From Komagataeibacter melaceti (GTDB taxonomy: Bacteria > Pseudomonadota > Alphaproteobacteria > Acetobacterales > Acetobacteraceae), in the NCBI RefSeq assembly GCF_003403295.1, contig NZ_QUWV01000001.1, positions 1 through 61,113 on the forward strand: DNA of 61,113 nucleotides, given 5' to 3'. The translations under genes were made by a program, and so were the position numbers. Below, in pieces: positions 1-8,577 of this stretch. The number at the start of each line of letters is the position of its first letter. Position 1 is the first letter of the stretch. The notes beneath the pieces were generated by a model. It ran no database searches. It saw nothing but the letters and a program-made list of their open reading frames with translations, and was not told where the DNA came from.

Positions 1-524
1 GCCGTTCGAAGCGTCTGATGATTGATGCGACACATCTGAAAGCACGCCGGACAGCAGCCTCTTTGTTTAAAAAGGGGTTTTTCCCCGCCATATCGGACGC
101 ACGAAAGGCGGTCTGAACTCAAAACTCCATGCCGTGTGCGATGGTCAGGGCCGACCGGTCCGGCTTCATCTGACTGCGGGACAGGTCAGTGACTTCAAAG
201 GGGCAGATGTTCTCCTGACGGACCTGCCGGAAGGAACAGAAGAGGTCATCGGGGATCGGGGTTATGACAGCAACCGGATCAGACGATATCTTGTCGAACA
301 GAACATTACCGCCTGCATTCCACCAAGGAAGAACCGGAAATCAAAGCCATCTTACAACTGGCACCTGTATAAAAAGCGCCATCTTATCGAAAACATGTTC
401 GCAAAGCTGAAAGACTGGCGACGTGTAGCGACCAGATGCGACCGGTGCGCTCATACATTCATGTCTGCAATCCACATCGCAGCAAGCTTCATCTTCTATC
501 TCAAGGAATGAGTCCTGAGCCTAG
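1..524 (+). mobile_element. Right part of an IS5-family insertion sequence
   Basis: The left edge of the window lies inside an insertion sequence. The transposase reading frame ends at 511, and the recognisable IS sequence seems to stop shortly after, around gagtcctgagcctag (about 510-524). Beyond that point an unrelated, decayed transposase begins on the other strand. The left end and left inverted repeat are outside the window, so neither the terminal repeats nor the target duplication can be confirmed, and the right boundary is approximate. The element appears to have landed inside the older transposase remnant at 527-721. Confidence 0.7.
3..511 (+). CDS. IS5-family transposase, C-terminal part, read across a -1 frameshift
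   Basis: DDE transposase. One frame (3-116) gives IDATHLKA with the first catalytic Asp and ends at a TGA at 114-116. The continuation, with SKLHAVCDGQG, the second Asp in GDRGYDSN and the Y-R-E-K signature in KKRHLIENMFAKLK, lies in the -1 frame and runs to 511. The frames meet over AAA AAG (69-74) and GGG TTT TTC (75-83). The first is a known type of -1 slippage site, so a programmed frameshift of the kind used by several IS5-family members is plausible; a simple indel is the alternative. Read across the junction the protein looks otherwise intact. The N-terminal part lies outside the window. Confidence 0.75.
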
Positions 525-526
525 AT

Positions 527-721
527 GACCGCCGACCACGGCGGAAGGTCATTCGGCATGGCGTGCCATGCAATTCCGTAGCGGATCACGTAACGCAATC
601 CATTGAACAGTTCGCGCAATGCGTGATGTCGTTGTTCCGCATCCTCGCGCATCAGGACCAGATACAGGACAACCAGAGATCATTCTTCATCTGAGAGAGA
701 CGGTTTGCGTGCAGGCGTTAT
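527..721 (-). pseudogene. Decayed IS5-like transposase N-terminal fragment
   Basis: Read on the minus strand from 721, the sequence gives about 65 codons typical of the N-terminal domain of a different IS5-type transposase (KPSLSDEE, then LRYVIRYGIAWHAMPND and LPPWSAV). Two lesions are visible. The expected start codon is ATA (719-721) where relatives would have ATG, and codon 14 is TGA (680-682) where the family normally has Trp. Homology stops after the V codon (527-529), where the neighbouring insertion sequence begins. The gene is therefore dead three ways: start lost, nonsense codon, and truncation by the left-hand IS. Confidence 0.7.
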
Positions 722-932
722 CCCTCATTACTGCATCAATCAGACACGAAAGTACATAACACCCTCTAAGCTATCAGGCGCTCAATGTTGTAACATAGCA
801 TGGAAGGAGATGAATCTTCCCTAAACCTTAAAATGCGCGATCTTCAATCCGTCCGGGCATTGAGTAGGCGTGGCCGAGTAGTTAAACTGAAGGACTGAAC
901 AATTATTTTATCATTCCGGAGCCACACTAGAC

Positions 933-1466
933 ATGAGCGAGACTGTGACCGGCGGCGCACCCGCCTCCCCAGCGGGGGAAGCAGGCAAGGAGACAGGAGC
1001 CGCCGGGGTCGAAGCATCTCGTAAGGGGACCGCCGGAAAATCAAAGTTAAAGCTGATTGTCGTGGGCCTGGCGGCCCTGATCCTTCTCATTAGCGGCATC
1101 ACCTTTGTCGAGAAGGACAAGCTGTTCAAGACCGCGGGGGAAAAAGCCGATGCAGTCTTGCATCCGCCCGTTCTGGTGGGGATTCCGACGATCGTTTCCA
1201 ATCTCGATAGCGGAGACGGGCATCCTGTCTATGTCAAGATCACAGCCAAGGTCGAGATTGCCGGTGCAACCGATGAGGCCTCGCTCCAGAGCACCATTCC
1301 CGAGATTCAGGATGTGTTCCAGACATATCTGCATGAAACGCGCCCCCAGGATATTCGTGGCAACGGGATATACAGGTTGCGTGAGGCCATTATCCGCCGC
1401 CTGAGGACGGATCTGGCACCCCTGCAGGTGACGAACGTGTATTTCGTCGAGTTGCTCGTCCAGTAG
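933..1466 (+). CDS. fliL: Flagellar basal body-associated protein FliL
   Basis: Single-pass inner-membrane protein that surrounds the stator at the flagellar motor and supports torque. 177 aa, the usual size. Residues 1-36 are a Gly/Ala/Glu-rich cytoplasmic tail, residues about 41-59 a transmembrane helix (LIVVGLAALILLISG), and the remainder the periplasmic FliL domain with the conserved end VTNVYFVELLVQ. The ATG at 933 follows GGAG with an 11-base gap. It is first of a run with fliM 48 bases downstream, the classic fliL-fliM pair. No clear promoter can be named, though AT-rich DNA lies just upstream (about 895-915). Confidence 0.93.
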   Translation: MSETVTGGAPASPAGEAGKETGAAGVEASRKGTAGKSKLKLIVVGLAALILLISGITFVEKDKLFKTAGEKADAVLHPPVLVGIPTIVSNLDSGDGHPVYVKITAKVEIAGATDEASLQSTIPEIQDVFQTYLHETRPQDIRGNGIYRLREAIIRRLRTDLAPLQVTNVYFVELLVQ

Positions 1467-1514
1467 CCTTAAAGGCTGCCGGAACACCTACAAAAGTACT
1501 GAAGTTGGGAATTC

Positions 1515-2717
1515 GTGGTGACAGACGACATGCAGGATGCAGACGACACGCCAAAGGGTGCCGAACAGCACGAAACAGTCGCTGGCGATCAGCATGATGT
1601 GCCGCATGAAGACATCGCCATGCATCACCCTGCGGCCGATGCCCTTTCGGATGCGTCCGAGCATGACATGCTTGGCGGGCATGTACTGGACCAGTCCGAA
1701 ATTGACAGTCTTCTGGGCAATACATTTGGTGCGGCACCTCCCCGCGAAGCAAATGGCATGGAGCAGGTCATCAAGGCCGGCTTCGTGGCGTATGAACGCC
1801 TGCCCATGCTGGAGATCGTGTTCGACCGGCTGGTCAGGATCATGTCGTCCACGCTGCGCAGCTTTACGAATGACAACGTTGAAATCACGATGGAGAGCAT
1901 CCAGTCGATGCGCTTCGGTGATTATATGAATGCCGTGCCATCATCTTCCATGTTCGCGGTATTCAAGGCCGTGCAATGGGAGAATTATGGCCTGATCGTG
2001 GTTGATTCCTCCCTGTCCTATTCAATCATAGATATCCTGATGGGGGGGCCGCGCGGGACCGGGCATGCGGGGGTTGAGGCCCGTCCCCATACAGCCATCG
2101 AAAGGGCGCTGATCGAGAAGCTTATCACCCTTACACTCAATGACCTTTCGACCGCGTTCAGCCCCGTATGCGCAATTGATCTGACGTTCGAACGCCTCGA
2201 AATCAGCGCGCGTTTTGCCGCGATTGCCCGGGCTTCGAATGCAGTGGTGATGACCAGGCTGCATATCGATATGGAAGACCGCAGCGGGAATATGGATCTC
2301 ATCATTCCCTATGCGACCCTTGAACCCGTGCGCGACCAGTTGTCCCAGCAGTTCATGGGCGAAAGGTTCGGGCGGGATTCAATCTGGGAAGATCATCTCA
2401 TATCCGAAATTCTTGAAACCGATGCGCAGGTTTCCGCCGTGTTCGAGGAAAAGGTCATTCCCCTGTCGGAAGTTCTGAGCCTCCATCCCGGCAAGCAGAT
2501 AACCTTTCCCCACCTGAGTGGGACCCCCATCCATGTCAGGCTCCAGTGTGGCCAGACACCTTTATTTGAGGGAAGGTTGGGAAAACTGCATGGTAAGGCA
2601 GCCGTAAAAATCGAAAGAAGGCTGGTGCCGGCTGAAAGTACCCATCCGAAAAAGGCACCGGCTCCGGCTCCGGCTTCCGCTCCTGCCTCGCCCGATGCTG
2701 CGGCCAGCAAGGCTTAA
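1515..2717 (+). CDS. fliM: Flagellar motor switch protein FliM
   Basis: C-ring protein that binds phosphorylated CheY and links it to rotational switching. 400 aa, longer than the usual 320-370. The CheY-binding motif LDQSEIDSLL is at residues 58-67 instead of the extreme N-terminus, after an acidic, His-rich extension. The middle CheC-like domain and C-terminal SpoA domain follow, then an Ala/Pro tail. The start is GTG 1515 (a second GTG at 1518 and ATG at 1530 are in frame). A start at ATG 1668 would put the motif near the N-terminus but has no obvious ribosome site. Identity is certain; the start is not. Confidence 0.93.
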   Translation: MVTDDMQDADDTPKGAEQHETVAGDQHDVPHEDIAMHHPAADALSDASEHDMLGGHVLDQSEIDSLLGNTFGAAPPREANGMEQVIKAGFVAYERLPMLEIVFDRLVRIMSSTLRSFTNDNVEITMESIQSMRFGDYMNAVPSSSMFAVFKAVQWENYGLIVVDSSLSYSIIDILMGGPRGTGHAGVEARPHTAIERALIEKLITLTLNDLSTAFSPVCAIDLTFERLEISARFAAIARASNAVVMTRLHIDMEDRSGNMDLIIPYATLEPVRDQLSQQFMGERFGRDSIWEDHLISEILETDAQVSAVFEEKVIPLSEVLSLHPGKQITFPHLSGTPIHVRLQCGQTPLFEGRLGKLHGKAAVKIERRLVPAESTHPKKAPAPAPASAPASPDAAASKA

Positions 2718-2780
2718 GATCACGTCCCCTTTCTCCCCGGCCTGTGGTATCGTAACCTCAGCAAGACTGGAGCCCCGCTA

Positions 2781-3509
2781 GTGCTGACACAGATCCAGAT
2801 GATCATTGAGGTCGTTCTGTCGTTCTTCCTGTTTCTGGGAATAATATACAGCTTCTACCTCGGTCGGGTTCTGTCGAACCTGAGGCGTGACCGCACCAGC
2901 CTTCTGGAGCTTGTCCAGAAGCTGGAAAGCAGCGTGCGGAGTGCTGAAGACGGGGTTGAAAAGCTCCGTGTTGCCGGTGAGGTCAGTGGCCGTCCGTTGA
3001 GCAAGATGATCGAGCAGGCCAAGATCACGGGGACGGAACTCAACAGCATGGCCGATCAGGCGGATACGACGGCCGATCGCCTTCAGGTGCTGATTACTCA
3101 GATCATCTCTCAGGAAAAGCAGCTCAAGACCCTGATCGAGCAGGCTGAGGAAGTCCGTCTGGAGATGATAGAAAAGGCTGCCAGCCTGGGATATGTGGCT
3201 GGCAAGATTGAAGAAAACCCGGAAGCTACCCTGCAGGACAGGGCGGAGCAGACTGCTGGCTCCACTTCCCGCCCCGAGGCGCATTTCCCGGATGGCGTCG
3301 AAGCCGACAATGGTGTCTCAAAGGGCAACACGCCCGCAGCCCCGGTGCCTCAGGATGATCCGAACCGGAAGACCATGTTCGCGGATACAATAAACGTTCC
3401 CGCCCCGGCCTCGGTCACACGCACCCGGCCCTATATGAGGGCACTGGGTAAAACCTTTCTTGCAGACCCGGCCGATCTGGTGACTGTCTGGTCCGATCAG
3501 GGCAGATAA
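2781..3509 (+). CDS. DUF6468-type flagellar accessory protein
   Basis: 242 aa. One N-terminal transmembrane helix (about residues 6-28, VVLSFFLFLGIIYSFYLG), then a long charged coiled coil (about 30-150), then a low-complexity Pro/Ala-rich tail. This layout and position behind fliL-fliM match the DUF6468 proteins found in flagellar clusters of Rhodospirillales, whose role is not established. The GTG start at 2781 lies 63 bases after fliM, so co-transcription is likely. The gene converges on the MotE-like gene, with only 38 bases between stops. A structural role at the motor or in its placement is inference. Confidence 0.7.
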   Translation: MLTQIQMIIEVVLSFFLFLGIIYSFYLGRVLSNLRRDRTSLLELVQKLESSVRSAEDGVEKLRVAGEVSGRPLSKMIEQAKITGTELNSMADQADTTADRLQVLITQIISQEKQLKTLIEQAEEVRLEMIEKAASLGYVAGKIEENPEATLQDRAEQTAGSTSRPEAHFPDGVEADNGVSKGNTPAAPVPQDDPNRKTMFADTINVPAPASVTRTRPYMRALGKTFLADPADLVTVWSDQGR

Positions 3510-3547
3510 GCCGCGGCAAACCGGCACTCCCCGCAATATAGATATAA

Positions 3548-4537
3548 TTACTGGCGCGACGGTGTAAGCGGGCCCTGTGCGGGTTGCTGCTGGACGGATG
3601 CCGAGTAAGACACCGTTCCGGTCTCGCTGCCCGGATCAGCTTTGCCATCGGTGACGGCTGAAACCCGGATGGGACGGAAACTGCGCACACCGGCCAGGAA
3701 CTGCGAGACAAGGTTTACCCGTTCCGGCGTCATGGACCCCATGATGGCGGATATCTTGCGCGGGTTCATCTGGTTGGCGATGGAAACCAGAACATGAATA
3801 TCCATGATATTGAAGACCGCAGCCGCCTCCTTGGGCGGCATGTCTTCGTATATCTTCACCAGCCTGTCAGTGTCAGCCAGCATGTTTTCCCGATGAGCTG
3901 CCTGCTTTTCGGCAAGTAGCGCCATGGAAGTATCCAGATCGTGCATCTTTTCATTGAGCGCGGTCTTGGCGGCATCCAGAACATGCTTCTGTTCTGCCAT
4001 GTCCTTCTGTTCGCTAGCAATGTCGGACTGACGGGCTAGGATATCCTTGACGAGATCCGCTTCAGCCTTGCTGACTTCCGGGTCGAAATCTCCCCCGGCC
4101 TTGGAGGCCGCTGACTGCATGCTGGCGCAGGCCAGACCCTTGCGGCAGTCTCCATCCGTCATGCCCTGTTTCGGACCCGGGGAGTTCTGCTTGGCCTGTG
4201 CATCGCCATTACTGGCGTCATCGGACTGGAGGAGGGGTATCCAGCCTTCAATCGCGTTCCTGTCTGCCTTGGTGCTGACATGCTGCGGCGGGAGGATGGA
4301 AGTGGTATCGGCAGGCGCACCATTTTCTGCTCCCTCTTCCGCCTGCGCTTCGTTCTGCGCGGGCTGGGGGGCAGGCTGTGTATCGCCGCCATCCTTCAGG
4401 TGTCCGGCCAGGGCATGCATGTTCATTGCCAGCAGCAGTGTCATCAGGCTGGACGAAATATGTACAAGTTTCCCGAATGACAGACGGGGTATGAGCATTA
4501 CAGTCTGGTCCACTTGCGGTTTTCTGGTGGTCGCCAC
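3548..4537 (-). CDS. MotE-like flagellar protein (MgtE N-terminal fold)
   Basis: About 329 aa from GTG 4537, chosen because GGAG lies 9 bases upstream; TTG 4543 and ATG 4498 are alternatives. There is one membrane helix (about 25-44), a Pro/Gln/Ala-rich linker, a coiled coil (about 160-230) and then an MgtE-N-like helical domain (DRLVKIYEDMPPKEAAAVF, later MGSMTPERVN). This arrangement is that of MotE-type periplasmic flagellar proteins of alphaproteobacteria, which in rhizobia help the periplasmic MotC protein act on the MotB stator. Its setting between fliM and fliF supports a motility role. Whether it is truly the MotC chaperone is inference. Confidence 0.72.
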   Translation of the reverse strand: MATTRKPQVDQTVMLIPRLSFGKLVHISSSLMTLLLAMNMHALAGHLKDGGDTQPAPQPAQNEAQAEEGAENGAPADTTSILPPQHVSTKADRNAIEGWIPLLQSDDASNGDAQAKQNSPGPKQGMTDGDCRKGLACASMQSAASKAGGDFDPEVSKAEADLVKDILARQSDIASEQKDMAEQKHVLDAAKTALNEKMHDLDTSMALLAEKQAAHRENMLADTDRLVKIYEDMPPKEAAAVFNIMDIHVLVSIANQMNPRKISAIMGSMTPERVNLVSQFLAGVRSFRPIRVSAVTDGKADPGSETGTVSYSASVQQQPAQGPLTPSRQ

Positions 4538-4655
4538 AAGCAATGTCTCCGGGAGAAACCGGAGACATGTATAGTCATATGAACCAAATGCGGGCCATCA
4601 GGCAGTGCCTTGCTGGTGCTGGTCCACGCTGCTTGTACCCTCTGGCTTATTCCGG

Positions 4656-5294
4656 TTACTCCGGATCCTGACCCGGATCCACGAGAACCACATGGCCATC
4701 CGCGGTTGCGGCAGAGTGCAGGGCTTCGTCCATGTTGTCCCAGTCCGTTACGGGGGGCTGGGGAGCCTTGCCTTCATCCACGGACTGGTACGGGACCGTA
4801 TTCGTGGAATTTTCAGGCGCCACCGTGGTGTTCGCAGCGGGTGCAGGCTGCGCATCGGGAGCAGGGGCTGCGGCGGGCTGGGGCGCCACCTTGCTGGCAC
4901 CCTGCGCTTTTGCCGGGGCGGAACTGGACGTTACGAGCCTGATTTCCCCGGTCAGTTCGGCATCCTTGTGAATGCCACAGCCGGTATGACCTTCCAGCAC
5001 GACGGTGCAGTTCTCCACCTTCGCGGTTGCGCTGGCGTAAAACCGCTTTGTCCGGATCACGGCCTCTTCCACCCGCCCGCGAATGATGACCTCATCGGCC
5101 AGCAGTTCGCCGGAGACGATGCCGGATTCAAGAATATCGACCGTCGGGGCACGCAGGCGGGCATTGCGTACGGAACCACCTACGATGATGGGGGTGTCCG
5201 TCTCGCACTCCAGGTTGGCGACATTCAGCCCCTGGGCGAGTATGGTCTGGGTTGGCTCAGACGCCTTGCCGAACACGTTATCACCGTCGTTCAT
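4656..5294 (-). CDS. Bactofilin-like polymer-forming protein
   Basis: 212 aa from ATG 5294, chosen for AAGGA 7 bases upstream; an in-frame ATG at 5327 would add 11 residues. Residues about 20-125 show the repeating hydrophobic pattern of a beta-helix (TPIIVGGSVRNARL, GELLADEVIIRGRVEEAVI, KVENCTVVLEGHTGCGI) characteristic of bactofilins, which polymerise as cytoskeletal scaffolds. The C-terminal third is Pro/Ala-rich and probably unstructured. It follows in the same direction as the MotE-like gene, about 118 bases upstream of it, so the two may share a transcript. Family assignment is by pattern only. Confidence 0.6.
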   Translation of the reverse strand: MNDGDNVFGKASEPTQTILAQGLNVANLECETDTPIIVGGSVRNARLRAPTVDILESGIVSGELLADEVIIRGRVEEAVIRTKRFYASATAKVENCTVVLEGHTGCGIHKDAELTGEIRLVTSSSAPAKAQGASKVAPQPAAAPAPDAQPAPAANTTVAPENSTNTVPYQSVDEGKAPQPPVTDWDNMDEALHSAATADGHVVLVDPGQDPE

Positions 5295-5897
5295 ACCGTT
5301 TTCCTTAGGACTTTCCTGCCTGACCATGCCCGCACGCCCATTCCTGACGGTCTGGCTCCATTCATAACCTGCGTTCGGGCCGCCTTTATACCAGACGCCT
5401 TGTGCCGGTTACTCATGTGACCTGAAAGTTCAGGCGCCGCACAGAGTGTTGATGATGTGAAGTAGCTGTTCGTGTCAAGCCATGCAATAAATTTGATCCC
5501 TGCAGGGGAACCTTTTTCTGTCTGGTGTACACTAATGGCCTCAGTAGAAGGACATGGTCCGGGCTTGCGTGGATGTCACGGCTGGGCCGTAATACGCTGG
5601 CGGGACCGTGGCGCGGAACAGCAGAACAAAGTCGTAACACTGTGTAACGATGCCACGGTTAAAATATAGTTAATCAATCCGGTCCTTCCCCGGGTTGCTT
5701 TTTGCCGCGGACGGTCCTTTTCTGCCTTACCTTATGGTGCAGGCATCGTTATCATGCACCCTGATTACTCCCATGTTGCGCTGGCGGGTATGATTGACGC
5801 AGTGGCAAGGCGAGATGCAGGGGTATCGAATGGTTAAAGCGCCGGAGGATTTTTTGGCTTCCTGTTCTCGTGACGTAATAAAGTAGCGCTTTCCCTT
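5295..5897. other. Gene-free divergent leader between bactofilin-like gene and fliF
   Basis: About 600 bases without a convincing gene; the short frames here show no recognisable protein. It must hold promoters for the minus-strand bactofilin/MotE pair and for the fliF operon. Visible elements are a CtrA-type box (5659-5673), a CCCTGCAGGG palindrome (5498-5507) and a weak TTGGCT-N16-TAATAA promoter-like pair ending about 16 bases before the fliF ATG. Confidence 0.5.
5659..5673. promoter_or_regulatory. Candidate CtrA box, TTAA-N7-TTAA
   Basis: The sequence TTAA-AATATAG-TTAA exactly fits the spaced core of the alphaproteobacterial CtrA site. It lies 225 bases upstream of the fliF start, in a leader with no other gene. 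In Caulobacter CtrA controls early flagellar operons, and a CtrA-like regulator is encoded at 35690-36490. The consensus is short, so chance occurrence is possible. Confidence 0.4.
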
Positions 5898-7522
5898 ATG
5901 CAGAATATATTGGCGAGCCTGAAAGGCCTCGGGCGCACGCGACTGATCGCGCTGGGGGTTGCCGCGGCGGTTCTTCTTTCGACACTCGGGTTCCTTGTCT
6001 TCCGTAGCGGCGGTCAGTCCATGTCGCTGCTTTACAGTGATATCGACCTTAGCGAAGCCGCCGAGATGGTCGATGAACTGGGAAAGGCCCATATCGCCTC
6101 CACAACCAGTCCCGATGGAACAAGCCTGTATGTTCCTCATGACAAGGTGGCCAGCGCAAGGCTGCTCCTTGCAAAAGAGGGACTGCCCAGCGGGGGGCGA
6201 TCGGTTACGAACTGTTTGACAAGAGCGGCACGCTCACCAGCACGCAGTTTGAGCAGACGATCAACGAGACCCGGGCGATGGAGGGGGAGCTTGAACGCTC
6301 CATCCGCCTTCTGCACGGGGTGCGTAACGTCAGGGTCCATCTTGTCCTGCCGCATCGTGATCTTTTCTCGACCCAGACCAGTCCGTCACAGGCCAGTGTC
6401 GTCCTTGACATAGGCCGGACCGGCCGTTTCAGCCCCGATGGCATCCAGGCCATCCAGAACCTGGTGGCCGCTGCCGTTCCGGGCCTGCGCCCGCAGAGCA
6501 TCTCCATCGTTGATACGCGTGGCGATGTTCTGGCCCGCCCCGGCGACCCGGACAGTGCGACGGGACAGGAAACCTCGCTTGAAAAGCTCCGCCATGCCGA
6601 AGAACAGCGGCTGGCCCAGGCCGTGGAAGACATGCTGACCCCCACCCTGGGGGCGGGCCATGTGCGTGCGCGTGCGGCAGTCACCATGGATACGGATGAA
6701 ATCCGTGAAACGGATGAGAGCTACGACCCCAACCAGCAGGTGCTCCGCTCCCAGCAGACCAGTTCGGACAAGACCGTCAATACCGAGGCGAACCCGAACA
6801 CGACGGTGGGGAACAACCTGCCCAATGCCAACGCCAATCAGGATAACAGGACCGGATCGACCGGAGATCGGGAAGACGAGACCAACAACTACGAGATTGG
6901 CAAGCGCGTCCGTGTCATAAGCCAGACACGCCCGCGCGTGGCCCGCATCAGTCTTGCGGTCATGGTCGATGGTTCATTCACGAAGGCCAAGGATGGCAAG
7001 GAAGTCTGGCAGCCGTTCGATAATGCCAAGATCGGCCAGATCACGACGCTTGCAAAAACGGCGATCGGTTACGACAAGGCCCGCGGGGACGAGGTCAATG
7101 TCGTCTCGATGCCGTTCATGCCGGATGCCGAAGGCGCATTCCCGGCACAGGCCAGCAATCTGTGGAACCGTGATACCCTTATCTATATCGCGGAATGGGT
7201 CATACCCCTTCTTCTGGCGCTGGGTGCCATCTACATCGCCATCCGGCCCATGCTGCGCCGTGGCGGGATTGGCGGGGTCGCCCTTGCCGGTGGCCATGTT
7301 CGTGAGGGGGCGGCGGATGCTGCCCGCATAGAAGGTGGTGATGGCGCACTGAGCAGCGCCGTGCTCTCTGATGATGGCACGATCAGTGTTGATGGTGTCG
7401 ATGGGAAAATGCGTGCGGAAGCGATCACGAAGGTTGCTGACCGTATCGAGGCCAGCCCCGAGGAGAGTGTTCTTATCATCCGGAACTGGCTGGCCGCGCC
7501 AGAACCGCCGAAGGGAAGCTAG
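5898..7522 (+). pseudogene. fliF: Flagellar MS-ring protein FliF, frameshifted at a G6 run
   Basis: FliF forms the MS ring, the platform for rod, C ring and export gate. Two frames together make a normal protein of about 541 aa. The first (from ATG 5898) has the N-terminal membrane helix (about 20-38) and YscJ-like start up to LLLAKEGLPSGG. The second resumes at once with IGYELFDKSG and continues through the periplasmic region, second membrane helix (TLIYIAEWVIPLLLALGAI) and FliG-binding tail. They join at six G in AGC GGG GGG CGA (about 6192-6197); one extra G restores the frame, as would a -1 ribosomal slip. Unrepaired, the product is 171 aa with no function. Sequencing error, phase variation and a true null mutation are all possible. 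It heads the fliFGHNOP operon, 2 bases from fliG. Confidence 0.85.
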
Positions 7523-7524
7523 AC

Positions 7525-8577
7525 ATGGCAGAACCCGCTGTAACCCCGCTTGCCGATGCCGCTCCCCCTCCCTCTGTCACCGTTCACCTGAGCGGACGGC
7601 AGAAGGCCGCCATCCTCATGCTGGCCGTCGGGCGCGACAGGTCGGCAAAGCTGCTCAAACAGCTGCATGAGGACGAGATCCGCGATATTTCCGTTACCAT
7701 GGCGGGGCTTGGCCTTGTCCGGGCCGATATTGTGGAAGCCGTCTGCCACGAGTTTACGCGCAACTTTGAATCGTCCGATGGTCTTGTCGGCACTTACGAG
7801 ACCACGGAAGAAATGCTGCGCAAGGCCCTGCCGGAAGAGCAGGTGGAAAAGATCATGGACGAGATCCGTGGTCCGGCCGGCAGGACGATGTGGGACAAGC
7901 TGGGCAATGTGCAGGAGACGGTACTCGCCAATTATCTGCGCAACGAATATCCGCAGACGGCCGCCGTTATCCTGAGCAGGCTCCAGCCCGCGCATGCTGC
8001 GCGCATTTTCGCGCTGCTGCCGGAAGACTACGCCACGGATGTGATGATGCGTGTCCTGCATATGGAAACGGTGCAGAGGGAAGTGCTGGACAGCGTGGAA
8101 GCCACGCTGCGCTCCGAATTCATTTCCTCGCTCGGCCGCTCGTCCAAGCGCAACAGCTACGAACTGCTGGCTGAAGTCTTCAATAACTTTGACCGCAAGA
8201 CCGAGACGCGCCTGATGGCGTCCATGGACAAGCGCAATCATGAGGATATGGAAAAGGTGAAGGCGCTCATGTTCACCTTCGAGGACATCAAGCGTCTGCC
8301 CCATGTCTCCCTCATGCGGATTGTCAATGAGGTCAACCGCGAGAAACTGCCGCTGGCACTGAAGGGCGCTTCGGAAACGGTCAGGAAGATGTTCCTCCAG
8401 TGCATGTCGAAACGTGCGGGGAACATCCTTCTGGAAGAAATCGAGGCACTGGGCCCGGTCCGCGTCAAGGATGCCGACGCCGCCCAGACGGAAATCGTCG
8501 CCACCATCAAGAACATGGCGAATGCGGGCGAAATCGACCTTGCCGAAAACGGCGGCAATGATGAGATCATCCCGTGA
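7525..8577 (+). CDS. fliG: Flagellar motor switch protein FliG
   Basis: C-ring protein that binds FliF through its N-terminal domain and contacts MotA through its C-terminal domain to make torque. 350 aa, normal size. The family signatures are clear: SGRQKAAILMLAVG, the middle-domain NEYPQTAAVILSRL (EHPQ-type motif), and the C-terminal MFTFEDI and MSKRAGNILLEEIEALGPV with charged residues along the torque helix. The ATG at 7525 is 2 bases after the fliF stop, and the gene overlaps fliH by 4 bases, indicating translational coupling. The gene is intact although its partner fliF is frameshifted. Confidence 0.96.
   Translation: MAEPAVTPLADAAPPPSVTVHLSGRQKAAILMLAVGRDRSAKLLKQLHEDEIRDISVTMAGLGLVRADIVEAVCHEFTRNFESSDGLVGTYETTEEMLRKALPEEQVEKIMDEIRGPAGRTMWDKLGNVQETVLANYLRNEYPQTAAVILSRLQPAHAARIFALLPEDYATDVMMRVLHMETVQREVLDSVEATLRSEFISSLGRSSKRNSYELLAEVFNNFDRKTETRLMASMDKRNHEDMEKVKALMFTFEDIKRLPHVSLMRIVNEVNREKLPLALKGASETVRKMFLQCMSKRAGNILLEEIEALGPVRVKDADAAQTEIVATIKNMANAGEIDLAENGGNDEIIP

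Noticed and set aside
4605-5420. 271-codon plus-strand frame over the bactofilin-like gene
   Set aside because: Antisense to a frame with a ribosome site and beta-helix pattern; its own translation is Gly/Arg/His-rich with no family pattern.
5727-6140. 137-codon minus-strand frame across the fliF start
   Set aside because: Overlaps the certain fliF coding start and shows no protein-like pattern.
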